Shown in pieces: positions 22,664 through 34,496 of a stretch of DNA of 64,000 nt; position 1 is the stretch's first letter, and the number at the start of each line of letters is the position of its first letter. The DNA comes from Panorpa germanica (lineage: Eukaryota > Arthropoda > Insecta > Mecoptera > Panorpidae): the NCBI GenBank assembly GCA_963678705.1, contig OY783206.1:27477807-27541806 (forward strand), in the 5' to 3' direction. A program made the translations under genes and the position numbers. The notes under the pieces are model-generated. The model made no database searches. It was not told the origin of the DNA and saw nothing but the letters and a program-made list of their open reading frames with translations.

Positions 22664-25600
22664 CCTATCTATCATGTCCATATAATCCACTCCATGTATC
22701 GTTAAGTCCTTTGACGGAAGATAACTGCATATGGTACCAATAGCATAATATATTAACCAATATTCTATATTGATATCATCGGCGTAGTGGTGGGGGAAGT
22801 AACCGTCATTATCCGGCGTATATTTAAAATTTCTTTCAATTTTCACAAAGTCCTCTCCAAATATTTCATCACACGAACTAGCTGCAGCCACGTGTAGGAC
22901 GCTGCGTCCCTTGTAGTCAGGTTCAAATCTAAGTGAATTGAGATCGCTGTTTCTTTCAAGGTATTTCCGCAATTCTTTTCTTTGCACAGCATTGTGTAAC
23001 GGTAGGCCCCGTGCGACGTAATCCTCTGCCATTATGTCTGCATTTAGACAGTCTTCTTTTATAAAGCTACCATAAAACTGTTTAAGCAGATTGTAAACTT
23101 CTTCATTACGTCGAATCAATTGATGGGGATACACGCCCAACTTGTTATCTCTGCTGTACTCAGCTCTGTGATTTGCCAGGAGTTTTATCGCATCTTCGTC
23201 TCTCATGTAAGCTGCAACGTGTAAAGGCGTTAGGCCTAAGTCATTTTTTGAATTTAGGTTTTCTTTGTTAAGATTTATAATATCTTCTTTACATTGATAT
23301 AAAATCGCCACATGTAAAGGTGAGTTCCTGGAATGCTCCAATAAAAAATAGGGTGCATAGTTCAATATTTTAGAATTTAATAACAATAAACCAAGTAGGG
23401 GGCCATGCCGAGCATTTTTCTTCAAGTTAGAAGCCAACCACCTAAGCACTAGTTTCGCACTGATTATCGAGGTTATTTCTGGCCTATATAAGTCCCAGTC
23501 TGCAACATTTTCCACCGTCAAGTTATATCCGTTGAACAAAATATATTTTGAAGCTTTGTAATTATTAACTACATTCGCATAGTGCAGTACGTCCCTTCCT
23601 ATCGGATCTAGCTCGTTGAATTTGTCAGTATATTTCCCAAGCGAATTCTCCAACTCATCTTCCCCCTCTGTATTTAATATCAGACTAAATAGTGATTTTG
23701 TGTTATTTATCATTGACGACATGAAATAGTCCACTTCTGTGGGGAAGCTATAGCGTGAATTTCCAGGATGGTCAACGTATTCCTTATATCTCTCTCTATT
23801 TCTTGCGAACCAGTGTCCGCAGAAATATTCGGCAAAAGATTTGTGAATAAAGATCGGTTTATCATACTTGATTTTGCTAACAACTCCCAAATATTCAATT
23901 CCTTCGGATAAAGAATCGAGGACATCTTTACACTGTGCTTTTATATTCCATTTCGATTCAGACATTCTGTCCTTGCCAAATATCACCCACACTGCAATTA
24001 TTTCAAAGTTCTTCATCGTCTTTTCTTTGTTCTTTTTCATTTCAATTCTTGTTGCTGGTGCACTAGTGTTAACTTTATTCTTTTCGTAATATACTTGGAA
24101 TTTGACTTCAATGAATTTGTCGTATAGATCAACTTTGCTTTTAATGGCATCTACTGAATGTTTCAAATTACTGCCATTTATGATATCTCCTATCAATTTG
24201 CAAAATAAAGGAATGACACAAAGTTTTTCTTCAGTTACACCTAAATTACAAAACTTTTCTCCGCAATACTTATTTAGAAATTGTTTAGCTTCATCCAAAG
24301 TAAACTCAGCCAAAGTCCAAAATTCCTGTTCAAAATATTTCTTCATCTGGTCGTTTAAAATAGTTCTTGTTGACACCCAGAGCTGCACGTGAAACTCAGC
24401 ACGGATGGCCTGTATAATGAGACAAACTGTTTCGAAATAGTACGGATTGATTTCGTCCATGCCATCGAAGAAGATCACCATATTGTTATCGCCTTCAAGA
24501 CAGGACCTAAACATATCGTAGTCCACCGTACCTGTCTTTACACCAGCTAATTCCTGCAAGAAAATTTCCGCCAACTTTTTCTTATCAGTGGTGGCCAAAG
24601 TATTTCTTTGTTCAGTGACTTTATCTAGATATTCGGTGTGACTCAGTAGATTTTCTCTGATGACGTATTTCAATGGGTTCGAGTTCTTTATCTGAAATGC
24701 AGTTTGAGTAAAGAACTCGCTCTTTCCCAGTCCTGGTGGGGCGCTTAGGATTATAAATTCCTGATCTAAAATATTGGTATCCACAATATCGTTCTCCACT
24801 TTTCTTTCTAAGTAATATTCTACCGGGGGTGCTATAGTTTTTCCTACACTCACCAAGCTGCCCTTTTCTTGGCAAATGTGTTTGATTATTAGCTTTCTGC
24901 ACAGCTGATGATTTGTCCTTTGCCTTTGCATGTCATTCAACTTCACCTGAAATCCCTGAAAGTTGATGGTTACGTTGAACAACACCCCAGAGTCTTGACT
25001 CATCCACATATCATTGTTTTCGGTAATAAAGTTAACAGCTCTTTGTGACATATATTCCAGGGGAACATCTTCTTCAACGAAATAGTTTTTGAGTTCTTCT
25101 GTAAGAGTTTTATGTAGATCAGCGGTGGTACTTTGGTTTGAAAAGAACAGGAGCTGCTGCAAAAACAGCTGTCCTTCCAAATCTTTAGTTATCGGGCTAT
25201 TATTTCTTTTTAGTTCATCGTGAAATTTTTCAAACCGATCTGTTGATTTGAAACCGAACACGTTCGATGCGTTTCCTCCAGTTTCCAGCAGTTTCCGGCA
25301 CAGAGAATCCGCGGGACAGTTGTTGTCCCCCAAGTTGCACACGGTGTTTGTATAAATGATGAATGTCATGTCCTCTATTTGACATTTGTTCAGAACAACA
25401 TCATTAAATGTTCCAATATTATTCATTACAGATTTGAAGCCGTTGTAATACTTCGTTAAATTGAAATGCCCACCACCGGAAGCTGATGTCAGGGAAGCCA
25501 ACGTTACAGATCTGCTCTCCATATGCTTCAGTTGGACCAAGAACAGTCTAGTCAGAGGTTTGTCTTCCAGAACAGGTTTGTACTCGACCAAGAAGACTAA

Positions 25601-25792
25601 ATCGTCGAAGGCCCCTACTTCTTCCACATTCTGGGCGATATAGAATCGCTTAATGTGGTCGTCTTCCAGTATCCTTATTAAAGTTAAAAGGAACATGAAG
25701 TTCTCATAATTGACGCCTGTATTTGTGGCGGCGCCACCTCTCCTGTTTACACGAATGCCGTGGCTGTCGGAATGATCTAATTTTTGGTCCAT
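22664..25792 (-). CDS. Array gene C: intact nuclease-like/NACHT/ankyrin protein, type II
   Basis: This is the only copy without a visible lesion: 1043 codons here plus 166 in the terminal exon, about 1209 residues. The start chosen is MDQKLDHSDS at 25792, just inside the acceptor TTTTACAG at 25811. Residues 25-150 form a PD-(D/E)XK-like nuclease candidate (Glu30, Asp63/Asp64, Gln87-Leu-Lys89). NACHT lies at about 340-660: Walker A GLGKS (354-358), Walker B with Asp443/Asp446/Glu447, sensor STRT near 475, then HKSFAEYF near 650. Ankyrin-like repeats run from about 730 to 1010 (LHYAN, SPLHVA, TPLHVAA, LPLHNAV, SVLHVAA). There is no signal peptide or membrane segment, so it is probably cytosolic. 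An NTP-driven sensor with a nuclease effector is inferred from STAND proteins. Confidence 0.85.
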
Positions 25793-25810
25793 GTTCTGGG
25801 AAGACGCGCA

Positions 25811-27946
25811 CTGTAAAATATGAAACAGTTTTTTAATTTTCTTTACAATTCTTAAAAGATAACCATATGTTTCTAGAACCACCAAATTCTAAGATAACAA
25901 CCATTATTTTAATGTTCCTTGTATTCTAATAAACTATTCGACATTCAACTAGGGAACATAAATCTGGGATTCGGGAGCGTACCTGTCTTGTGGTCCCGAT
26001 AATCCGGGTGTCGATAAACCTAGAGTCCCGGGATTTTCAGGATTATTTGAAAAGTGAAGATTTAAGTATCAAAATAATAATCTTTTAGATTATTCGAATC
26101 CATCCCACTATACAATTCAATAGCAAACCTGCAATTGTTATGTTTCCACAAACAAAGACTTTTATAATTGTTGAAGAAATCCTGCAAAAAGCGTAATTCA
26201 CTTTGTGTCAACAAACAAAATGTTTGACCATTTAGTATTATTTTGTGCAGATGTATTGACGCCATTTTGAATGACAGTTGTACAAATCACAGATTTCTGT
26301 GTCAAATTAATTCTGTCGGACTAATGTATGAAATGAAAATTTCAATAAAATAATAAAATACCTTAGGGCAGACTGAAACAATAATTGAGCAAAGGGTTTG
26401 GGCCCGTTGTCTGTGATAGGCCGTACGCGAATAACGAATATCTTGACGAACACTTGAAGGGTTACTGTTATAGGATATTAATTGAGCTGCTTTTTATTTT
26501 AATTATATTAATTAAAAAGAGTAATTATAATTATGCGTTTAATTAACATTCTAAATGCTACATTCAATCGAATGACCTGATAAGAAACGCGAATGATAAG
26601 ATAAAGACTCAAATTTATTTAGCTGTCAAATAACGTTTCAACTTCTTTGAAATGTTTAAGACATGTGACGTCACACGTCTTTCAAAACACGTTTACCAAT
26701 CAAATTACAAATAATTGAAATTTAATTATTTCACGAAAATAAAAGGAAAGGGTATTTTAAAAGGAACAAAGAAATTTATATGAATTTATAGAAGATAGGG
26801 GTCCGATACTTAACACTTAGGGCTAATAACAACTTCAGGACACTAATAAGTTGAACTAAACACACCTGGTTACTCTTAAAGTGCACTGTTTTTTGTTAAA
26901 CTTTCACAAATCACTTTTCTCAGTTCACTTTACTTTTTCACTTATTCCGACGTCGTGTAAATTATCCTTCGGACGTCAGTTGTCAGGTTATTTATTAGGT
27001 AATATTTTTGAGAATTGAGAGAATGGTTTTCACAATGCTATTATCGCGGGGCCTATTTAGATATCTCAATACGAAATAGATAAGTTCGAAGCAAATCAAT
27101 TCATGCATTCATGTATACATGCATATATTTACGGTAAAAGATCCAAGCACAAAACTAGTTCACATTCTAATTAACTAATTCTGCGTGTCAAAAATTATTG
27201 ATGTTATTATTAAAGACGCACCGTTTGCTTGTATAGTGTTCTGTTTTACCGACCACAGTCATTTATAGAACTACACGAGTAGCAAAACAAAACCAACACA
27301 CTAACCACTTCTCTGTTATCACTGTTTATATTGTTATCTGCGCTTAATATTAATGTAATCGCAATATTTATTTGTTATTAACAATTAGAATTAGCGCAGA
27401 GGCTTTGCAATGGCCAACAATCACGTCAAACCACAAACGTCAAACTAAAGTGAAAGTTGTATCGATGTGTCAACGATGTCCGCTGAACCCGCAGCGATAG
27501 GGAATACCGGGAATACAATGAATCACTTGGGCCGTTCCATGTCAAATTGAAAGAATTCCAGAGATTCGTACTGATAAAGTTAAAACTCCCACTATTAGAA
27601 ACCAATTATATAAAATGTGACAATCTGTCAAAATGCAGTAGGATTTATTTTTAAATGAAGTTCAATGTCAATTTGTCAAAAATAAAGAAGTAAAAACAAT
27701 TTTTATTACTAATTGTTATTAAAAACAGCAATTTTAATTATTCCACATTCAATTTTGTCCGACGCATGCGCACCAACTATTCTTTTATATTTATTTGCCT
27801 TGACTTTTATTCGTCATAGCCACCATCAATTAAATCAACTAAATTAACTAAACTTAAATTAAAACACGAAATTTAGTTTAAAATATGAAATAAAAACGTA
27901 AATTAAATATTAAAACAGTGAGTGGGAATTCCATGTGTTACATAAT
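25811..27946 (-). promoter_or_regulatory. Upstream region of gene C
   Basis: This region is nearly a duplicate of 12200-14388 upstream of gene B, with the same acceptor and donor candidates and a GGGAATTCC site at 27924-27932. No separate gene is supported; the short open frames here do not start or end at splice sites. Confidence 0.4.
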
Positions 27947-28389
27947 GGGCTTGTGAAGTCATTTTTCAATTGTTGATTGAAATTGATGTTAACAAATGTG
28001 TATTGGCGTGTCTATTTTATTAAATATCTAAATGTTGACGGAGATATAGCAATTAAAAGTTTGAATTGTAGTTTTAGCGCTAAAAATGTCGGCCATATTT
28101 ATGACGTAACATGTCGCACTATTAAGGGATATGTCAGTTATTTGTTTTGTGGAGTTCTGTGTTAAGTATGCTATCTCTTTTCCGCTGAGATGGTAACTTA
28201 GCGGACGTGACGTCACATGTCTTGGAATATTCTACAACGTTGGATCCCTTTAATAATTAAAATGAAAAAATGATTATTTTAATTGTTAATATCTCCTAAC
28301 ATATATCGAGTTATTAGGTTAGGTTCTGCTAGCTAACTTTATTAATATGTTGCACAGTTTTATGGAAATTAAGGCACGGTTCACAAGCC
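27947..28389. mobile_element. Older relative of the AT-flanked MITE, second copy
   Basis: It starts GGGCTTGTGAAGTC and ends GGTTCACAAGCC, at the same place in the unit as 14389-14832. It is therefore an orthologous insertion inherited by duplication. Confidence 0.6.
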
Positions 28390-28733
28390 GCTGTGCGTCC
28401 TAGGCATTCTTTGAGAATGGTACATACACACACGCGCAGCCAACCAGCAACAGTGCGTGTGTGAGATTATGTGTGGATGTGTGTGTTTTGTTAATACTCA
28501 GTTCTTATCATAAGCAAATTCTAAGAAGCGAGCGAACCACACTGGAGCTATCCATGTGTGTGTGTGTGTGTGTGAAGGAGGAAAACTTGACTGTAATTCT
28601 GGTATCGCAACACCACACAAAGATTAGCTAGAAATAAATGTTGCAGAGTTATTATTTCAGCTGGAACAAAGTTTGTATTATAAGCTAAATGTAAATGGAG
28701 ACATCTACAGAGGGTTGTACATTTTTGTACAAT
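28390..28733. repeat. Spacer with short (TG)n tract
   Basis: The TG tract at 28555-28574 is shorter than in the gene B unit. Otherwise it matches 14833-15197. No gene. Confidence 0.65.
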
Positions 28734-29366
28734 GGGCTTGTGTCCTCATTGTTTAGTGGTCGATTTTTCAATTGTTGATTGAAATTGATGTTAATAAATG
28801 TGTATTGGCGTGTCTATTTTATTAAATATCTAAATGTTGACGGAGATGTAGCAATTAAAAGTTTGAATTGTAGTTTTAGCGCAAGAAATAGTCGGCCATA
28901 TTTGTATGACGTGAAATGCATTTTAACGTCGGTTATTTGTTGAGTAGGTCAGTGCTGTAGTAATGTTTTGTAGCTGTTGGTAGTCAAATAATCAAGTCAA
29001 GTCACAGAATAATAAGTTTTTACTTTATTTAACCCTGCTAAGGCAGACATAATATTGAAATTTGATTGTTCCTTGAAATAGCTGTAAATAATATTTGATA
29101 TTTTGATATATAAATACATATAGGAGAGATTTATGAGCTGTAAGGTTGGTAACCTTACACAAGGATTGTGATGTCACATGCACTTGGAATGTGTACAACG
29201 TTGAATCCCTTTAATAATTAAAGAGACAAAATGACTTTTTTAATTGTTAATATCTCCTAACATATAAGGAGTTATTAACAAATAGTTGGACATTTGAGGT
29301 TCTAGTAACCCACTTTATCAATATATAGTACACTTTTATAGAAATTAAGACATAGGACACAAGCCC
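28734..29366. mobile_element. MITE with 13-bp inverted ends and AT flanks, second array copy
   Basis: The ends are GGGCTTGTGTCCT and AGGACACAAGCCC, flanked by AT. It is in the same position in the unit as 15198-15829. Confidence 0.75.
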
Positions 29367-29439
29367 ATTATAAAGCATATCATTATCTAACTATCATGAA
29401 AATTTGAACCATGAACCCCACAATATGGACTGTTAACTT

Positions 29440-29870
29440 CATAGAGATATAAGACTAGAGTGCGCAAGAGGCTGAATACTGTAATATAAGCAAAGAGAGA
29501 GATAGCCACGAATGTCCATTGTGTCTCTTTCGAGCCGAGTACTGTGATTGATTGCCGCGCTAACGAAAATATAACTATAATAGTTGTGGGCTGTCGGTGT
29601 CTTTATTCATTATCTGGACGTTAAAATGCTTTGAATATATTATTTAAAATTTACTGTATGCTGCACTAACTAGTTGCAAATATTTGTATCTTTATTTTTA
29701 TTTTAACAATAGCGTCTGCTTGCTTGTTTACCCTCTACCATACAGCCAATCAACCAAGCCAGCAGCAGCGGTTCGGTTAGGAAGAAACAGATAGGACACT
29801 CGGTAGCTATCTCTCGTTTTGCGTCTATCGCTGCGTACACTTCACGTACTCTATTCTTATATCTCTATGG
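29440..29870. mobile_element. MITE at TTAA(C) site, second complete copy
   Basis: CATAGAGATATAAGA inverted ends with TTAAC on both sides (29433-29437 and 29871-29875). It matches 15903-16335. Confidence 0.7.
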
Positions 29871-30470
29871 TTAACTCAGTACAAACTTCAGTCCCTAATA
29901 ATTTGTTGGTGGGACGTACGATGTTCTGGGGCGTCAGGGGATTACAGGATGCGCTTATAGCATATAGCATGTAACCCGCAAATCACACTTCAATTATTAA
30001 ATTAAATTATTTATAAATAAAACAGTTTATTATATTTTTTACATTAAATTTTATTAACTAATAGAGAAAAAAAAAAAAAAATAAATTGGACAAAAATAAA
30101 AAATGACTACAATAATAAATAAATAATAAAATATAAGTCCTTTGCTTGCATTACACTTCAAATCTGAAAATAAAAATTAAGTTAATAGCAGATAAGTACT
30201 TGACATTATGAATTATAGTTATGGCACCTACTTATTTGAAATAGGTTTCATCTGTGTATTTTAGGAAAATTAAGATACAAATAAAGTATTTAAAGCATAA
30301 TAAATTTATGAATTATTTCTAGAAATAATGTGATATTGAAATTAATTAGAAATAGTGTCTTAGGTAGTGTAGTGGTTAATGTGACAACTGTTTGGTCTTG
30401 AGATTATCTGGCAGAGTAAAAGTTCTCCTTTGTTAAGTTTAATTTGGTATGCCAGTGTGTCGAACTCAAG
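29871..30470. other. 3' flank of gene D
   Basis: Array spacer equivalent to 1112-1709. It contains a poly-A run near 30065-30085. No gene is seen. Confidence 0.55.
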
Positions 30471-30971
30471 TTAGGTCTGTCTAGTAGCTTCTTCTCCAGT
30501 TTTCTGTTGTTTCAAGCAAGAACAGTCCCTGAGATGGCCCTCCTCGTTCTCCAACATTAACTTCACATGAGCGTGAACGACTGACGATAATTTCTCTAGA
30601 GTTTGTTCGTATAGACAATTTAAATCTGTTTTAAATAGGTCAACAATATTGCGCAAGTATGTGTCGATGTAACTTTGTTTCCTAAAGAATGATCGTCTGG
30701 CGTCAGTATTTAGTTTTCTTAATGCCAAACGATATTTTCTACGCATGTGGTTGTTCAGGGCCACGTACTGCTTCAACAAACGCTTATCTTGTCCTGGATG
30801 TTTGTACTTCGAGCGGAACACAACATCATAGAGATCTCTAAATTCGTCCACATTTTGAGATGTTATGTATCGGTCTGCGGGATCCTCATTTAACAACTTT
30901 AACAATACCGAATTCTGCAGAAGGAGAATGAACATAGAATTAGCATTGTTGTGTCCTAGTGTCGGCTGAAT
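30471..30971 (-). CDS. Array gene D, terminal exon (probably not translated in frame)
   Basis: An intact 501-nt exon with acceptor TTTTGCAG, same design as in A to C. In gene D the large exon now ends in a stop codon 8 nt before the donor, so this exon would be 3'UTR unless the upstream frame is corrected. Its own frame is open, which argues that the upstream change is recent. Confidence 0.6.
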   Translation of the reverse strand: MQPTLGHNNANSMFILLLQNSVLLKLLNEDPADRYITSQNVDEFRDLYDVVFRSKYKHPGQDKRLLKQYVALNNHMRRKYRLALRKLNTDARRSFFRKQSYIDTYLRNIVDLFKTDLNCLYEQTLEKLSSVVHAHVKLMLENEEGHLRDCSCLKQQKTGEEATRQT

Positions 30972-31616
30972 CTGCAAAACAATGAATTTTTATGAAGTCA
31001 GATCGTGCGGTCAAATTACGAAAATAGACGTTTACCTAGTTCTTAAATCCTTGTTAAGAAAAAAGAAATTTAAAAATGGCGTTCAAGAAGATGTACGGAT
31101 GATAACAATTAATAATTTAACCGCAGGTAATAATTTAAATAAAATTAAAAAAATGAAATATTAAGAAACCAGTGTCGGTTGGGTTTAATAAATACATGGT
31201 AGGCGCCGATCGTGCAAATCAATATCTTTCATCACAAAGCGTGATTCTATTTTAAATTTAAATAACTGTACGGATGCAGTTTGCTTTGCCAGAGAATTAT
31301 TCATTGTGAACTACACTCAAATACACTGAAATTATTTTCCTGATCAATTGAATTGTTCCACAATGTAAAACAGCGTGACGTTTCTGATTGTGGTTACACA
31401 ATAATGAGGCTTTACGAGACAATGATTGGACGCGATGGATAATGGGACACTTTTCAGTGAATTTCTTCCACTTGTGTGGCAAATGACTCGGAGCACCATC
31501 TGACGTCATGAAATATAAACCTCTATAGACTGCATTTTATATAACACGGCATTAGTACGGAGACATTGAAAATGTTTAATTTTCGAATCATCAGCCGCAT
31601 ATATTTACCTTATTTA

Positions 31617-34496
31617 TCATGTCTGTATAATATACTGAATAATATAATATAATCCATGTATCGTTAAGTCCTCTGGTGCAAGATAATTGCATATTGAACC
31701 AATAGCATAAGATGTTAACCAGAATTCTATATAGATATCATCGGCGTAGTGGTGGGAGAAGTAACCGTTATTATCCGGCGTATATTTAAATTTTCTTTCA
31801 ATTTTCGTAAAGTCTCCACGTATTTCATCACACGAACTAGCTGCAGCCACGTGTAGGACGCTGCGTCCCTTGTAGTCATCTCTCATGAAAGCTGCAACGT
31901 GTAAAGGCGTTAGGCCTAATTCATCTTTTGAATTCAGATTTTCTCCTTCAAAATGAATAATATCTTCTTTGCATTGACTTATAATCGCCACATGTAAAGG
32001 TGAGTTCCTGGAATACTCCAATAAAAAATAAGGCGCAAAGTTCCGTATAATTATTAACAATAAACCAAACAAGGGGCCATACCGAGGATATTTCTTCAAG
32101 TTGGATTCCAACCATCTAAGCGCTAGTTTCGCACTGATTATCGAGGTTATTTCTGGCCTATACAAGTCCAACTCTGCAACATTTTCCACCGTCAAGTTAT
32201 ATCCGTGGAACAAAATTAATTTTAAAGCTTTGTAATTATTAACTAGATTCGCATAGTGCAGTACATCCCTTCCTATCGGGTCTAGCTCGTTGAATTTGTC
32301 AATATACTTCTCTAGCGAATTCTTTAACTCATCTTCCTCCTCTGTATTTAATATCAGACTAAATAGTGAATTTTTGTTATTTATCATTGACGACATGAAA
32401 TAGTCCACTTCTGCGGGGAAGCTATAACGTGAATTTCCAGGATGGTCAACGTATTCTTTATATCTCTCCGTATTTCGTGCGAACCATCGTCCGCAGAAAT
32501 ATTCGGCAAAAGATTGGTGAATAAAGATCGGTTTATCATCCTTGATTTTGCTAACAATGCCCAAATATTCAATTCCTTCGGATAAAGAATCGAGGACATC
32601 TTTACACTGTGCTTTTATATTCCATTTCGATTCAGACATTCTGTCCTTGCCAAATATCACCCACACTGCGACTATTTCAAAGTTCTTCATCGTCTTTTCT
32701 TTGTTCTTTTTCATTTCGATTCTTGTTGCTGGTGCACTAGTGTTAACTTTATTCTTTTCGTAATATACTTGGAATTTATCTTCAATGAATTTGTCGTATA
32801 GATCAACTTTGCTTTTAATGGCATCTACTGAATGTTTCAAATTACTGCCATTTTTGATATCTCCAATCATTTTGCAAAATAAAGGAATGACACAAAGTTT
32901 TTCTTCAGTTTCACCTAGATTACAAAACTTTTCTCCGCAATACTTATTTAGAAATTGTTTAGCTTCATCCAAAGTAAACACAGCCAAAGTCCAAAATTCC
33001 TGTTCAAAATATTTTTTCATCTGGTCGTTTAAAATAGTTCTTGTTGACACCCAGAGCTGCACGTGAAACTCAGCACGGATGGCCTGTATAATGAGACAAA
33101 CTGTTTCGAAATAATCCGGATTGATTTCGTCCATGCCATCCAAGAAGATCACCATATTGTTATCGCCTTCAAGACAGGACCTAAACATATCGTAGTCCAC
33201 CGTACCTGTCTTTACACCAGCTAATTCCTGCAAGAAATTTTCCGCCAACTTTTTCTTATCAGTGGTGGCCGAAGTATTTCTTTGTTCAGTGACTTGATCT
33301 AGATATTGGGTGTGACTCAGTAAATTTTCTCTGATGACGTATTTCAATGGGTTCGAGTTCTTTATCTGAAACGCAGTTTGAGTAAAGAACTTGCTCTTTC
33401 CCATTCCTGGTGGGGCGCTTAGGATTATAAATTGTTGATCTAAAATATTGGTATCCACAATATCGTTCTCCACTTTTCTTTCTATGTAATATTCTACCGG
33501 AAGTGCTATAGTTTTTCCTACACTCACCAAGCTGCCCTTTTCTTGGCAAATGTGTTTTATTATTATCTTTCTGCACAGCTCAGGATTTGTCCTTTGTCTT
33601 TGCATGTCATTCAACTTCACCTGAAATCCCTGAAAGTTGATGGTCACGTTGAACAACACCCCAGAGTGCCGACTCAGCCACATGGAGTTGTTCTCTGTGA
33701 TGAACCTCACGGCCCTCTGCAACGCATCTTCGGGTGAGATATTTTCGCAAGTTTTATAATTCTTTAATGTATTTTCTAGATTCTTTTTTAACAATGTGGT
33801 ATCATTTTGGTTGGAGAAGAAGACCACCTTTTTAATGAACTCACTGATCTCTGCTTTCTTGGCGTAGAACGGTTTGTTGATATCCTGTATTTTCTTCCAG
33901 AGGGTTTCGTTTTTCTCTTCCCCGTTGAACGTAAACACCGTGGATGGGCTCTCCGTCTCCAAGATTCTGCGGCAGAAGGAGTTAGCGTCAAAGGTGTCTT
34001 CGTCAAACTCAAAACTAGCGTTGATGTACATAACTAGGGTGACTTCCTGTTCCAAACATTCATCCAGGACGGGATCATTGAATTTCTTTATCAATCCTTG
34101 TATCTCTTTGTATCCTTCGAAATATTTCTGCAGCTTGTATGGTCCTTTTCCTTTTCCTGCGACATCCTGCCACGCGATCTTCTTAGTAGTTGTCTCCTTG
34201 TGTTTCAGCTGCACGCAGATCAACTCTCTGACAATGTCGCCTCCCCCAGGAGCCTTCCGCTTGACTTTGATGATGACGTCGTCGAAGGCACCCATGCCAT
34301 CCACATTGTCCGTGATGTAGAACTCCTGGACGTCTTCCTCTTCAAGGAGCTTCAGCAGCACCCACAGCAGCATGTACTTCTCGTAATCGAAGCCCTTGTT
34401 GTCGGTGCCGGTCCTCTTCTTGACTTGGACGCCGTTTGAAACATCTTTGGAGACCGCGCTGTCCAGGGGTCTCTTGGTGATCGAGTCTTCGTCCAT
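31617..34496 (-). CDS. Array gene D: nuclease-like/NACHT/shortened ankyrin protein, type I
   Basis: A continuous frame of 959 codons from MDEDSITKRP, the first ATG after the acceptor at 34612. The type I nuclease-like N-terminus has Glu39, Asp72/Asp73 and Gln96-Leu-Lys98. NACHT has GMGKS (364-368) and FLDGMDE, followed by HQSFAEYF. Compared with gene C, an in-frame loss of about 279 nt (junction near 31878) removes about 93 residues from the ankyrin region, joining LHVAAFMRD directly to DYKGRSVLHVAA. A 17-nt insertion at 31636-31652 shifts the frame and gives a stop at 31619-31617, just before donor AAG|GTAAAT (31609/31608). The product may still be made, lacking the C-terminal exon. Function is inferred only. 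Confidence 0.8.
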   Translation of the reverse strand: MDEDSITKRPLDSAVSKDVSNGVQVKKRTGTDNKGFDYEKYMLLWVLLKLLEEEDVQEFYITDNVDGMGAFDDVIIKVKRKAPGGGDIVRELICVQLKHKETTTKKIAWQDVAGKGKGPYKLQKYFEGYKEIQGLIKKFNDPVLDECLEQEVTLVMYINASFEFDEDTFDANSFCRRILETESPSTVFTFNGEEKNETLWKKIQDINKPFYAKKAEISEFIKKVVFFSNQNDTTLLKKNLENTLKNYKTCENISPEDALQRAVRFITENNSMWLSRHSGVLFNVTINFQGFQVKLNDMQRQRTNPELCRKIIIKHICQEKGSLVSVGKTIALPVEYYIERKVENDIVDTNILDQQFIILSAPPGMGKSKFFTQTAFQIKNSNPLKYVIRENLLSHTQYLDQVTEQRNTSATTDKKKLAENFLQELAGVKTGTVDYDMFRSCLEGDNNMVIFLDGMDEINPDYFETVCLIIQAIRAEFHVQLWVSTRTILNDQMKKYFEQEFWTLAVFTLDEAKQFLNKYCGEKFCNLGETEEKLCVIPLFCKMIGDIKNGSNLKHSVDAIKSKVDLYDKFIEDKFQVYYEKNKVNTSAPATRIEMKKNKEKTMKNFEIVAVWVIFGKDRMSESKWNIKAQCKDVLDSLSEGIEYLGIVSKIKDDKPIFIHQSFAEYFCGRWFARNTERYKEYVDHPGNSRYSFPAEVDYFMSSMINNKNSLFSLILNTEEEDELKNSLEKYIDKFNELDPIGRDVLHYANLVNNYKALKLILFHGYNLTVENVAELDLYRPEITSIISAKLALRWLESNLKKYPRYGPLFGLLLIIIRNFAPYFLLEYSRNSPLHVAIISQCKEDIIHFEGENLNSKDELGLTPLHVAAFMRDDYKGRSVLHVAAASSCDEIRGDFTKIERKFKYTPDNNGYFSHHYADDIYIEFWLTSYAIGSICNYLAPEDLTIHGLYYIIQYIIQT

